From positions 1 through 64,000 of the forward strand of contig NZ_LGIT01000009.1 of assembly GCF_001187865.1 (NCBI RefSeq): DNA of 64,000 bases, given 5' to 3'. This document shows, in pieces, positions 54,022 through 63,151 of the stretch (the first letter of the stretch is position 1; each line of letters opens with the position of its first letter). Position numbers and translations under genes: made by a program. The DNA is from Klebsiella sp. RIT-PI-d. Its GTDB lineage: Bacteria; Pseudomonadota; Gammaproteobacteria; Enterobacterales; Enterobacteriaceae. Under the pieces are notes generated by a model. That model was not told the DNA's origin. It ran no database searches and worked only from the letters and a program-made list of their open reading frames with translations.

Positions 54022-54465
54022 CTACTGCAGATCTTTTTCCTTCAGGAGTTTACTCACTAAATCAAAAATCTGCACATTATTTAAATCAGAGAACGGGAAG
54101 TAGATATTCTCTTTGATTCTCACTTCAGGCAGATGCGTGACAGTGACATCCCCGCCATGCTTGTTTACCACGTCACGCCCCTCACGGGCCATCTCCAGAC
54201 GTACGCGCTGGCTGTCCTGCGCGGGCATGGCAACTAGTTAATCCGGTATGTTATCGCCGTAAATAATCAGAATCGGGATTTTGGTCAGAGCCATAAACTG
54301 CTCCATCGGAACAGGCTCACCCTTCAGCGTATTGAACGCACCTGGCTTAGAAGCTGGGAGTTCTTTTTCCGGGAAGACAAAGCTGCTTCCTGGCTCAAAG
54401 GCGACAATGACTTTGACTTTGTTGTTTTTCATCTCCGTGTAAACTTCGTGAATTAAGCCACGCAC
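54022..54465 (-). pseudogene. Alpha/beta hydrolase fragment with in-frame stop
   Basis: The C-terminal part of an esterase-like hydrolase: KVKVIVAFEPGSSFVFPEKE, ALTKIPILIIYGDNIPD, then TAA at 54240-54238, then LVAMPAQDSQRVRLEMAREG and HFPFSD-type ending (here YFPFSDLNNVQIFDLVSK) in the same frame. The catalytic Asp and His region is present but the nucleophile part at the N-terminus is missing. The 5' end abuts a plus-strand nitroreductase fragment, so a deletion probably joined them. Confidence 0.75.
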
Positions 54466-54946
54466 TGACGGAAGATCTGAGGGCTGGGAACTACAGTCTT
54501 GATTTTACCTTTGATAAAGAAGCTTATCCCGAGCCATTCAGGCAACGGGCTTCGGAGCAGGGCGCTCGTACTATCAGGCACTTGGCATTGGGCGGGGGTA
54601 TAACTTAAGTCGCACAGAAATGGTTGAGCGTAATGTGAGATTTTTCGGCGCGCCTCATGTTGCCCTGCTGTTCATTCCTGCTGTAGGGGACAACGTTCGT
54701 GTAGCCTCGAACGCCGGTATGTATGACCAGATATTCCTGCTTTCCCTGGCAGCTCGCGGTTACGCAGGCGTTCCACAGGCAATGCTGAGTTATTTTTCCC
54801 AAACAGTGCGTAGGCTATTGAATGTTCCTGAAGGTTTCAGGCTGCTTTACGATATTTCTTTTGCGATCCCAGATAAAACGCATCCCTCCCCGAGTTACAG
54901 AGAAAGGCGGGTATCTCTGGACGAAAGTGTCGTCTTACATCAATAA
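54450..54946 (+). pseudogene. Nitroreductase fragment, 5' truncated and frameshifted
   Basis: From about 54450 the frame reads ELSHALTEDLRAGNYSLDF, then FDKEAYPEPFRQRASEQGA, and after a one-base loss at about 54569 continues as YYQALGIGRGYNLSRTEMVE, RNVRFFGAPHVALLFIPAVG and YAGVPQAMLSYFSQTVRRLL to TAA at 54946. These are middle and C-terminal parts of the FMN nitroreductase family; the N-terminal FMN-binding Arg region is absent. Confidence 0.78.
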
Positions 54947-54952
54947 AGACGT

Positions 54953-55024
54953 TTATTTTTTTATCTGAACGGTCAGTGCCATCAGGACGCTGGCTGCTGT
55001 AAACAACGCAATTATCCAGCCCAT
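54953..55024 (-). pseudogene. C-terminal tail of a membrane transporter
   Basis: Twenty-three codons starting at ATG 55024 read MGWIIALFTAASVLMALTVQ then IKK and stop. This is a typical last membrane helix and charged tail of an MFS-type transporter. A TAA lies two codons before this ATG. Identification rests on hydrophobicity only. Confidence 0.45.
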
Positions 55025-55415
55025 CGTTTATGGGGTGCCATCACTGAACAGAGTGAGAAGCTCAGAAGCCTGTCATGGCCTCCCGTTTTTTAGCGGACGG
55101 TATACAGTATTGTTCAGCGCTATTTCAACAGCGGCTTATTAGATGTGTTTATTAATTTAGCCAGAGCGCTGCGCCGGGTACGAAGGAGGCAATCGCGGTC
55201 GTCATCTGTTACCCCTGCAAGAATCATCCGATAATAAAGATAATTGATATTACTCAATGGGTTATTCTTCATACCTCACATTTTTCGACGGTCAGGCGCA
55301 GTATGATTCTGAGTCTCGAGGGTGCGCAGTTGAACAAATCGTCAGGTTACTGGATTTCACCACTTCAGCCTGCACCCTGAACTTTCGACTGTATGACTAA
55401 TGACAATGAGGCCTT
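55025..55415. other. Intergenic region upstream of polygalacturonase
   Basis: About 390 bp. The left part may hold more debris; the right part (55230-55415) should contain the polygalacturonase promoter. GAGGCCTT precedes the ATG at 55416. No operator recognised with confidence. Confidence 0.45.
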
Positions 55416-56744
55416 ATGAATAAATCTCTGCTGGCATTGATCTGCTGTGGTGCCATTTCATCCTTTATGGTGCAGGCTGCACCGGCATCCTGTGCTCCTG
55501 AATCTTTTGGCGGTAAAGGCGATGGCAAAACCCTGAATACGCGCGCTATCCAACAGGCAATTCAACAATGCAGTGAACGCGGCGGCGGCACGGTAACGAT
55601 TTCTCCGGGCGTATGGCTCAGTGGACCATTGCAGCTAAAAAGTAACATCACGCTCCAGATTGATAAAGGCGCAACACTGAAAGCGAGCAACCAGGAAGGC
55701 ACGTTTGTGCAGGCTTTTATTGGCCACCCGGCACGGGCGAACGAAGCCTTTATTTTTGCCAGTGATGTGCACAATGTAACAATAACCGGCGGAGGGACGC
55801 TGGATGGTGACGGTGAAAAGAGCTGGTGGCCGGAGGCGCTGAAAATCCGGGCTGAAGTCCGCAGCGGTAATACTAAAGCCTTTACGGATCGTTTCCCTGG
55901 TATTCCGCTGGCAAACGGCGCGCCTCGCCCATGGTTTGTTGAATTTAATAATGTTATCGGCGGCAAGCTTGAACAACTGCATCTGAAGAACTCACCCATG
56001 TGGAATATTGTTATCCGCAATAGCGCCGATATTGACGTGCATGACGTCAGTATTGATAACCCGACTACCTCGCCGAATACTGACGGTATGGATATTGTCT
56101 CGTCACGCAATGTGACTGTCTCGAAGATGGATATCCATACGGGAGATGACAACATTGCCATCAAATCGGGTCTGGTGCCGGGAACCGCTGCACCTTCGCA
56201 AGATATTACCGTACGTGATTCGATCATGCGCGACGGCCACGGTATCTCGGTCGGCAGTGAAACCGCTAACGGCATTGGTCGCGTGACGGTCAGTAATGTC
56301 ACCTTTATCAATACCGAAAACGGGGTACGCATTAAATCCGCACGGGATCGTGGCAACACCATCGGTCCGCTGGTCGCCGACCATCTGACGATGACGAATG
56401 TCGCCACACCGATTCTGGTGACCAACAGCTACAGTGGGCAGTCCGGAGCCAAAGGCAACACGCTCATTTCCGCGCTGGATAACGCGCCGGTTACGGCGAC
56501 AACGCCTAAAATCAGCGGCGTCAATATTTCGAATCTCACCGCCACCAACGCGGATCACGCCATGATTTTTAGCGGGTTACCGGAATCTGCCGTGCAAAAT
56601 GTCTCACTTCACCATATAAATATTGAGGCAAAACATGGCGTGCAGGCACGCTATGTGAATGGCACAGGAGATGACGTACATATCAAAACCCAGCAGGGTC
56701 CCGTGCTGGAACAAGGCCCACAAACGGCGCTTAAATTTAACTGA
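55416..56744 (+). CDS. Secreted polygalacturonase (GH28)
   Basis: A 442-residue protein with a Sec signal peptide (residues 1-21, ending VQA) and a right-handed parallel beta-helix. All GH28 catalytic motifs are visible: SPNTDGMDIVSS, TGDDNIAIKSG, GHGISVGSE and VRIKSARDRG. These supply the Asp triad, the His and the substrate-binding Arg-x-Lys. It hydrolyses alpha-1,4-galacturonan of plant pectin and is directed to the periplasm or outside. Its base composition is closer to core genes than the AT-rich DNA before it. A terminator follows. Confidence 0.93.
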   Translation: MNKSLLALICCGAISSFMVQAAPASCAPESFGGKGDGKTLNTRAIQQAIQQCSERGGGTVTISPGVWLSGPLQLKSNITLQIDKGATLKASNQEGTFVQAFIGHPARANEAFIFASDVHNVTITGGGTLDGDGEKSWWPEALKIRAEVRSGNTKAFTDRFPGIPLANGAPRPWFVEFNNVIGGKLEQLHLKNSPMWNIVIRNSADIDVHDVSIDNPTTSPNTDGMDIVSSRNVTVSKMDIHTGDDNIAIKSGLVPGTAAPSQDITVRDSIMRDGHGISVGSETANGIGRVTVSNVTFINTENGVRIKSARDRGNTIGPLVADHLTMTNVATPILVTNSYSGQSGAKGNTLISALDNAPVTATTPKISGVNISNLTATNADHAMIFSGLPESAVQNVSLHHINIEAKHGVQARYVNGTGDDVHIKTQQGPVLEQGPQTALKFN

Positions 56745-56751
56745 CAGCCAG

Positions 56752-56782
56752 CCCGGAGAATATTTTTCCTCCGGGTGTTTTT
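56752..56782 (+). terminator. Rho-independent terminator of the polygalacturonase gene
   Basis: CCCGGAG (56752-56758) and CTCCGGG (56769-56775) with a 10-base loop, followed by TGTTTTT. Confidence 0.82.
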
Positions 56783-57228
56783 CGCTTATTCCTGATATTT
56801 AGCGCCATGTGGTTGTTTGCATGGGGCAGAAGCGAACGTTCCGTACTTCTGCTGATGTGACAAAGTGTCGGGCGGCTTCGCCGCGCTATCGGCGCCAGCG
56901 AGCTATTACGTTATCTTCAATAACGGCTGGCGTCTTTATGCCGCATCGCGGTATTACTACTGCTAACAATGCATAGCATGCCGACGTAAAATTCAGTTGA
57001 CCATCAATCAGAAGAAATAAATGAAATTCGTAATAATAGAATGGCAATATATCCCTGCTGTCTGAAGGTCTGTTAGTGCAATCACACTATTTATATAGTT
57101 TCATTTATTGATATAGTTATTATCATTATTAGTGTATTGTTTCATTATTAAGAATAAAATAGCCTTATCTCTTGTTCATAAAATTTAGATCCGACAAAAC
57201 GATCGGCAGTTTTTTAACAGGAGAAATA
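56783..57228. other. Intergenic region
   Basis: About 445 bp. The first half is moderately GC-rich with short inverted repeats (for example GGCGGCTTCGCCGC near 56871), the second half AT-rich with likely promoter sequences for the next gene. No gene recognised. Confidence 0.45.
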
Positions 57229-58005
57229 ATGAAGATACGTTACCTCGGATGGGCTGGTATTGAGATTGATTTTGAAGATCATACTCTTCTAATTGACTAT
57301 ATCCAGGATACATCCTCGATCCTCTCTGATGTACAATTTCCAACTCCGCTGCGTCAGGGAAAAGCCACTGCAGCACTGGTCACTCATTTGCATTCCGATC
57401 ACGCAGATCCTGTTGCATTATCAGTTGCTCTGGCTGATGGTGCACCCGTGTTCAGGCCTGAGGCCACGCCGGGATCGGGCGATGATCTCAAATGGACAGC
57501 AAAAGCTGAACGGCAATTTCGTGAATTAAAATTAAATACGATATTAACAACATCGTGGGAGTGGCAAGAGGCAGGTCCCTTCAAGATTATGTCTGGGCCC
57601 TCTGTTGATGGCCTTGGGGATCCTCAATGCTGCTGGATAGTTAAGGCCGGCGACAAATGCATAATACATGCCGGGGACACCGTTAATCATGGCTATTGGT
57701 GGGCGCTGGCACGTAAAGCGGGCCGCATAGATATTGCTTTTTTGCCAATCAACGGTGCTGTCGTCGAGCTTCCCCATCTTCAGCCGCCGAGCCCTTACAA
57801 TGCAACAATGTTGCCTGAAGAAGCCGCCATGGCTGCACACATTTTAGGTGCATCTACAGTTGTTCCAATTCATCACACCGAACTTCACCGACCCGGGATA
57901 TATGAAGAAGCTCCCAATGCGATTGAGCGGCTTTCTGCAAAAGCAGCAGAGTTGGGAATAGCAGCGCATATTGTTGAACGTGGGGAATGGATTTGTATGG
58001 AATAA
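57229..58005 (+). CDS. Metallo-beta-lactamase-fold hydrolase
   Basis: A 258-residue UlaG-like protein: KIRYLGWAGIEIDF at the N-terminus, metal motif THLHSDHADP (about residues 50-60), IIHAGDTVNHGYWW and PIHHTELHRPG further on. It has no signal peptide. The frame opens at 57172, but the ATG at 57229 behind ACAGGAGAAATA is the better start. Substrate unknown. Confidence 0.85.
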   Translation: MKIRYLGWAGIEIDFEDHTLLIDYIQDTSSILSDVQFPTPLRQGKATAALVTHLHSDHADPVALSVALADGAPVFRPEATPGSGDDLKWTAKAERQFRELKLNTILTTSWEWQEAGPFKIMSGPSVDGLGDPQCCWIVKAGDKCIIHAGDTVNHGYWWALARKAGRIDIAFLPINGAVVELPHLQPPSPYNATMLPEEAAMAAHILGASTVVPIHHTELHRPGIYEEAPNAIERLSAKAAELGIAAHIVERGEWICME

Positions 58006-58297
58006 GGTGCATCCTGCCGTAAAATTTTTAACGTAAACATCTCATCGGAAAATAAATGCCTCTAATAAAAAACCTAAGGAAACAAGAGAACATTATACTT
58101 GAGAAAACGTACAGGCTGAAGAAAGATTAACGTTAGTAAAACTATAATTAAAATAACAGGTTTCCCATTTAATCACCCGTTTAAATTAATTTACCTATAT
58201 AGAGAAACCTGTATTTTTAGTCGGTTATTATCACAACTCTTGCGTACCCGACCAGTTCATACATAATATCTTCCAGGCATGAATAACAGGAAAAAAA
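58006..58297. other. Intergenic region with a long-spaced inverted repeat
   Basis: ACAGGTTTC (58156-58164) and GAAACCTGT (58204-58212) are perfect arms 39 bases apart, followed by ATTTTTAG. It could be a weak terminator of the hydrolase gene or a regulator site for the LysR gene 85 bp downstream. Confidence 0.45.
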
Positions 58298-59221
58298 ATG
58301 GATCGCTTTGAAGCCATGACTATGTTCGTAAAAGTGGCAGAGCAGGGAAATTTTTCTGCTGCCGCACGGGCACTCAATGTTCCATTGCCGACGCTTAGTC
58401 GAAAAATATCGGACCTCGAAACACTGTTGGGTGCGCAACTGCTTATTCGCACCACGCGTAAATTGACGCTTACCGACACGGGGGAGGTCTATTTGTCTGC
58501 TGCGCGCCGGATCCTTGACCAGGTCAATGAGGCTGAGCGGCAAGCGGCAGGCGAGTTTTCTAAACCTAAAGGGGAGCTGATAGTCACGGCGCCCATCATG
58601 TTTGGTCGGATATATGTGTTGCCAGTCGTGACCCAGTTCCTGGCTGCGTTTCCCGAAATAAGTATCCGTCTGGTTTTGTCTGACAGTACTCTGGATTTGA
58701 TAGACAAACAGATAGACATTGCGTTACGTATTGGCCATTTGCCTGACAGTTCAATGATAGCGACGAGAATTGGATCGATACGTACTGTCATCTGTGCAAG
58801 CACTTCGTTGTTGGCTGAGTTCGGCACGCCCCAACACCCCTCAGATTTGTCTCAATGGCCTGTGGTGATAGTCAATAACGCTGCGATGCCAGAGTTTTCC
58901 TGGCGCTTTTATGAAAAGGACTCAAGTGTATTCATTGATACCGTGATTTCTCCTCGACTTGCCATAACGACGTCAGAGTCTGCAATAAAGGCAGCGGAGC
59001 ATAGTGTCGGCGCCATAAGAACGCTTCATTACCAGGTCATTGATGCTCTGGATAGCGGAACACTACGTATTATTCTTGATAAACATGAAAGTCACCCTTT
59101 GCCTGTTCATCTTATTCATACATCGATAGGACAAATGCCCTTAAAAGTGCGGTGTTTTCTCGACTTTGCCGCGCCAATATTAAGGGCAAGGTTATTTGAG
59201 CTTGCTGAAAGAAATGATTAG
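58298..59221 (+). CDS. LysR-family transcriptional regulator
   Basis: A 307-residue protein with an N-terminal winged helix (GNFSAAARALNVPLPTLSRK and IRTTRKLTLTDTG) and a type 2 periplasmic-binding-like effector domain (GELIVTAPIMFGRIYVLPVV). The pattern is that of the DmlR/PtrR-like branch. It may control the hydrolase gene upstream; no target is visible directly. Confidence 0.9.
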   Translation: MDRFEAMTMFVKVAEQGNFSAAARALNVPLPTLSRKISDLETLLGAQLLIRTTRKLTLTDTGEVYLSAARRILDQVNEAERQAAGEFSKPKGELIVTAPIMFGRIYVLPVVTQFLAAFPEISIRLVLSDSTLDLIDKQIDIALRIGHLPDSSMIATRIGSIRTVICASTSLLAEFGTPQHPSDLSQWPVVIVNNAAMPEFSWRFYEKDSSVFIDTVISPRLAITTSESAIKAAEHSVGAIRTLHYQVIDALDSGTLRIILDKHESHPLPVHLIHTSIGQMPLKVRCFLDFAAPILRARLFELAERND

Positions 59222-59332
59222 TCCGTCTTTTGTTAGCCCATCAAAAACGGGAAAACACAGTCCGTTATCTGAGCATTAAAGTCTAAGGTTAGCAAGGCGG
59301 TAACAGCAGACCTTAATAACATCTCTTTATCG

Positions 59333-59953
59333 TCAATTATTACTTAGCAAACTATTTGCGTCCCAGGCTTTCATCGCAAATGAGACTGAGGCATCAAGTT
59401 CTTGGCTGGTTACGCCATCACGCGCTTCAGTTGACATGCCGGTCTCAAAGCTGTGCAAATATATGGCCAGCGCCCGTGCATCAGTAGTCGCGGCCAGCTC
59501 GCCCGAATCAACTGCTCTAAGGACGCACTTGAGGAATCCTTCGCGGGTACGGGTGCGTCGTGCTTTAAGAATCTGATAGATATGCTCGTGCCCGGGCGAA
59601 CAGGTATTAATAGATAACACGATAAGACAGCCGCCTGGATGCCCCTGGTCTGTCTGCATTTTAGCTGAACGGCGTAACGCCAGTTCAGTAGCCTCACGCG
59701 GGTTGAGACTGTCATCCCAGAGGCAATCATTAACCTGACCATAAGTTGACGCATAGCAATCAACGACTTCTTCAAACAGTGCCTCTTTTGAACCAAATGC
59801 TGCATAAAAGCTTGGTGCCGTTATCCCGTTACCGATATTTGCCTTAAGCAAGGCAAGCGAAGTGGACTCATAGCCATACTGCCAAAAAAGGTACATTGCC
59901 TGACGAATTGCTTCATCACGATCGAATGTTCGCGGACGTCCCATCTTAGCCAT
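59333..59953 (-). CDS. TetR-family transcriptional repressor
   Basis: A 206-residue protein with an N-terminal helix-turn-helix (GRPRTFDRDEAIRQAMYLFW, then TAPSFYAAFGSKEALF) and an all-helical ligand domain of the TetR_C type (YLHSFETGMSTEARDG). Divergent from the MFS exporter at 60113, with two related operators in between, so it most likely represses itself and the exporter. Confidence 0.9.
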   Translation of the reverse strand: MAKMGRPRTFDRDEAIRQAMYLFWQYGYESTSLALLKANIGNGITAPSFYAAFGSKEALFEEVVDCYASTYGQVNDCLWDDSLNPREATELALRRSAKMQTDQGHPGGCLIVLSINTCSPGHEHIYQILKARRTRTREGFLKCVLRAVDSGELAATTDARALAIYLHSFETGMSTEARDGVTSQELDASVSFAMKAWDANSLLSNN

Positions 59954-59982
59954 ACTCTCTCCTCGTCGGGAAAATTATATAT

Positions 59983-60060
59983 AAATACTAATCGATACAT
60001 ATGTGCTTGACAACCCGTATGGCGAGCTATAGCTTTAGATATGTACCAATCGGTACATAT
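59983..60060. promoter_or_regulatory. Twin TetR operators and promoter
   Basis: A 22-bp perfect palindrome at 60039-60060 (ATATGTACC-AATC-GGTACATAT) and a second copy of the pattern at 59983-60000 (matching 14 of the 18 central bases) lie between the repressor and exporter genes. A TTGACA at 60007-60012 with TATAGC at 60028-60033 (spacing 15) is a possible exporter promoter directly before the palindrome. Position supports repression of both genes. Confidence 0.72.
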
Positions 60061-60112
60061 AGATAATTTGCGAATTATTCAGCTATTTCATAAGCATAAA
60101 AAAGAGATCATC

Positions 60113-61312
60113 GTGCACGCTAATACACATTTTTCAAAATCTACAACATCATCCCAGTTGCCACTGGCACCCTTGCTGGTATTTGCCATGACCGGCTTTA
60201 TCGCCATTCTGACCGAGACGCTTCCGGCGGGTCTGCTCCCGGCTATCGGACAGGGCCTTGGCGTTTCTCAGGTAATGGCGGGTCAGTTGGTGAGCATCTA
60301 TGCGCTGGGTTCATTGCTCGCGGCGATCCCGTTAACAATACTGACCAGCGGATGGCCCCGAAAAAAAGTGTTGTTGCTCTCGGTGGGTACTTTTGTGGTT
60401 TTCAATACAATTACCACCGTTTCGACCAGTTATTCATTGACGCTTGCGGCTCGCTTTATGTCCGGCGTAGCGGCAGGGCTGGCATGGGGGATACTGGCAG
60501 GCTATGCACGGCGACTCGTTCCAGCTGATTTGCAGGGCCGCGCGCTGGCCATTGCGATGGTTGGTATTCCTGTTGCGCTGTCACTGGGGACTCCGGCAGG
60601 AACATGGTTGGGAGGGATAATGGGATGGCGAGTGTCATTCGGTCTCATGGCAGCGCTGGCAATTATTCTGTTTTTCTGGACGTTAATGGTGGTTCCTGAC
60701 CTGCCGGGACAACAGGCAGAGAGACGTTTATCCGCGTGGCATGTTTTCATGTTGCCCGGCGTGCGTCCAATTCTGGCGGTTATCTTCTTATGGATGACGG
60801 CTCACAATATCCTTTACACGTTTATAGGACCGTTCCTGGCGTTGTCAGGTCTGACAGAACGCATCGGCCTCATTCTGCTTGTTTTCGGCCTTACCGCACT
60901 CGTTGGCATCTGGATCACTGGAATTCTGGTTGACCGTCACCTTCGAAAACTGGTTCTCCTCAGTCTCGCGGCTCTGGCTGCTGTTTCAGTGGTGCTGGCT
61001 GCGGGCATGCGAGAGCAGAGCGTTGTCCTGCTGGCGGTCATCGTGTGGGGCTGGTCGTTTGGCGGCGCATCAACCCAGATGCAGACAGCGGCGGCTGATG
61101 CGGCCGGAAATCATGTCGATGTTGTTCAGGCGATGGTGACTACCGCATGGAATTTGGCAATCGCAAGTGGCGGCGTTGTCGGGGGTGTGCTGCTCAATAA
61201 TATCGGTGCGGCATCTTTTCCGTGGACACTGATGGTCTTTATGGTTATCGCCTTTCTTATTGCTTACATCGGGAAAAAGCATGCTTTCAGACCAGGAGTA
61301 AGATATCCATAA
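60113..61312 (+). CDS. MFS efflux transporter
   Basis: A 399-residue inner-membrane exporter of the DHA1 family with 12 hydrophobic segments. The first helix has FIAILTETLPAGLLPAIGQG, and motif A-like LTSGWPRKKVLLL and motif C-like GIPVALSLGTPAGTWLGG are visible. The frame opens at an ATG inside the operator (60041), so I take the GTG at 60113 (preceded by AAGAGATCATC) as start. Controlled by the divergent TetR. Confidence 0.87.
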   Translation: MHANTHFSKSTTSSQLPLAPLLVFAMTGFIAILTETLPAGLLPAIGQGLGVSQVMAGQLVSIYALGSLLAAIPLTILTSGWPRKKVLLLSVGTFVVFNTITTVSTSYSLTLAARFMSGVAAGLAWGILAGYARRLVPADLQGRALAIAMVGIPVALSLGTPAGTWLGGIMGWRVSFGLMAALAIILFFWTLMVVPDLPGQQAERRLSAWHVFMLPGVRPILAVIFLWMTAHNILYTFIGPFLALSGLTERIGLILLVFGLTALVGIWITGILVDRHLRKLVLLSLAALAAVSVVLAAGMREQSVVLLAVIVWGWSFGGASTQMQTAAADAAGNHVDVVQAMVTTAWNLAIASGGVVGGVLLNNIGAASFPWTLMVFMVIAFLIAYIGKKHAFRPGVRYP

Positions 61313-61521
61313 ATGAATCAATGGACTGGATATTCGTATCCCGCAGGGATATTCCCCACGTGAGTACCTGATTCTGGATAAATGGCGTAGTAATCCTTCC
61401 ACGGTTTTACGGATACCGCACGCGACGGCAGAAAAGCGGTTGTAACAACGGCAGAATCAGCATGACATCCGCCTGCAAAAGATATACGCTTTATATATGA
61501 AACGTAACAGAGTATAAGCTT

Positions 61522-61740
61522 GTGGGTATTGTTAAAATTTCAGATTTGCTGCATGAAGACGTCCGCGATGCCAGCAAAGCCATGTCACGCTCGGTTAATG
61601 CGCAGGCCGAGTACTGGATACGTCTCGGTATGATGAGCGAGCTGTATCCTGAACTTAACTATCAGCAAATTAAAATGATGATGTTGAAATCAGGCTCTGA
61701 CCGTTTAATGGAGGTGATCAATGCCATCAATTCCCATTAA
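61522..61740 (+). CDS. ParD-like protein (antitoxin-like)
   Basis: A 72-residue protein read from GTG. MGIVKISDLLHEDVRDASKA followed by SVNAQAEYWIRLGMMSELYP resembles ParD-like antitoxins, with a ribbon-helix-helix-like N-terminus. Its last 20 bases overlap the start of the methionine aminopeptidase gene, so the two are coupled. No ParE toxin is nearby; the usual partner seems replaced by the peptidase. No strong ribosome binding site. Confidence 0.75.
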   Translation: MGIVKISDLLHEDVRDASKAMSRSVNAQAEYWIRLGMMSELYPELNYQQIKMMMLKSGSDRLMEVINAINSH

Positions 61741-62506
61741 GACCGCAGATGAACTTGCGCGTCAGCGTCACGCGGGCGCATTGCTGGCGTCTGTATTTGA
61801 CATGCTGGATGCTTTTATTGTCCCGGGTGTAACTACATTAGACATTAATAATCGGGCAGAAGCCTTTATTATTGAGCAACTGCGGTCGCGTCCTGCCAGT
61901 AAAGGACAATACGATTATCCTTACGTACTAAATACATCGGTGAATGACGTGGTATGCCACGGCATTCCCAAAGCTAACGAACACCTGAAATCTGGCGCTA
62001 TTGTTAATGTCGATATCACTCTGGAGAAAGATGGCTTAATTGCCGACTCCAGCAAAATGTATTTGATTGGCGATGTCTCTCCGCTGGCCCGTCGACTGGT
62101 CAAAAAAACCTGGGAAGCCATGTGGATGGGCATTAAGCAGGTAAAACCGGGAGCCAGTCTGGGGGATATCGGTCACGCTATCCAGACCCACGTTGAAAAA
62201 AGCGGCTATAGCGTGGTCAGGGAGTACTGCGGACACGGTATAGGCAGAGAAATGCATGAAGAGCCGCAGGTGCTGCACTATGGAAAACCCGGCACGGGTG
62301 CAGTGTTACAGGAGGGAATGGTTTTTACTATCGAACCGATGGTAAATCAGGGCGACAGTAAAATTAAAACCAAAAAAGACGGCTGGACCGTAGTGACCCG
62401 GGATAAAAAACTCTCGGCACAGTGGGAGCATACCATTGCGGTGACCGCTGACGGTTTCGAAATATTAACGCTGCGCAAAGATGAAATTATTCCCGGACGT
62501 ATTTAA
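61721..62506 (+). CDS. Type I methionine aminopeptidase (paralogue)
   Basis: A 261-residue metalloenzyme that removes N-terminal Met. All five metal ligands are visible: VNVDITLEKDGLIADSSKMY (two Asp), YCGHGIGREMHEEPQV (His), FTIEPMVNQG (Glu) and WEHTIAVT (Glu); VVCHGIP holds the substrate His. The housekeeping map gene is normally next to rpsB, so this is probably a second copy. It is coupled by overlap to the ParD-like gene. RBS is within the upstream gene (GGAGGTGATC). Confidence 0.9.
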   Translation: MPSIPIKTADELARQRHAGALLASVFDMLDAFIVPGVTTLDINNRAEAFIIEQLRSRPASKGQYDYPYVLNTSVNDVVCHGIPKANEHLKSGAIVNVDITLEKDGLIADSSKMYLIGDVSPLARRLVKKTWEAMWMGIKQVKPGASLGDIGHAIQTHVEKSGYSVVREYCGHGIGREMHEEPQVLHYGKPGTGAVLQEGMVFTIEPMVNQGDSKIKTKKDGWTVVTRDKKLSAQWEHTIAVTADGFEILTLRKDEIIPGRI

Positions 62507-62566
62507 GGTTTTACTTACTGTGCGGCGTATTATTACGTCGGCAGTCGAGCCACTGTCCGTGGCGAT

Positions 62567-63067
62567 TTAATCCGGCGAAGGCCCACGCTCAAGAAAGGTG
62601 GAAAGCGCAATATAGCTGCGCACAGAGCGAACGCCATCCAGACTCTGGATCTCCATCAGGAAATTCTCCAGCGATTCAGTATCCGCCGCCCGGACTTTAA
62701 TAAACACGCAGCCGTCTCCGGCAACGGTATGCAACTCTTCAACTTCCTTTCGGTCGGTAAATTGCAGGAGGGCGCGCGTCGCCTGATAGCTGCTGGTGTC
62801 AATCACCAGAAAGGTTAATAGCGTTCGTCCCAGCTTGCAGCCATCCAGTATCGCCACGGTGCCTTTGATCACGCCATCGCGTTTCAGCCGCTTTACCCGA
62901 TCGTGAACGGCGGGTGCCGATAAACTCACAATCTCACTTAATTCGGTGTAACTGCGGCCTGCATCTTGTGCCAGGGCACCTAATATTTTTCGGTCAATAG
63001 CGTCAAGTTCGGCCGGTTTATGCCTTGTCTGCCGAATACTGTCTTTTTCTTTATCAAATGTGTTCAC
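62567..63067 (-). CDS. Lrp/AsnC-family transcriptional regulator
   Basis: A 166-residue protein: helix-turn-helix about 22-75 (LDAIDRKILGALAQDAGRSY, then LSAPAVHDRVKRLKRDGVIK) and a RAM effector domain (VEELHTVAGDGCVFIKVRAA). Divergent from the MFS gene at 63152 with 84 bp between starts, the arrangement of local regulators that sense an amino acid and control its exporter. Confidence 0.9.
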   Translation of the reverse strand: MNTFDKEKDSIRQTRHKPAELDAIDRKILGALAQDAGRSYTELSEIVSLSAPAVHDRVKRLKRDGVIKGTVAILDGCKLGRTLLTFLVIDTSSYQATRALLQFTDRKEVEELHTVAGDGCVFIKVRAADTESLENFLMEIQSLDGVRSVRSYIALSTFLERGPSPD

Positions 63068-63151
63068 AAACGGTCGCTACCAGAATGAAAGTATGAATAT
63101 ACTTAATTCTACCTAATATTATTAAGCTATAAAATAGATAATGGAGTTGTA

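Noticed and set aside
60041..60112. ATG at 60041 as the start of the MFS exporter
   Set aside because: This ATG lies inside the palindromic operator and has no ribosome binding site; the first 24 residues do not resemble the family.
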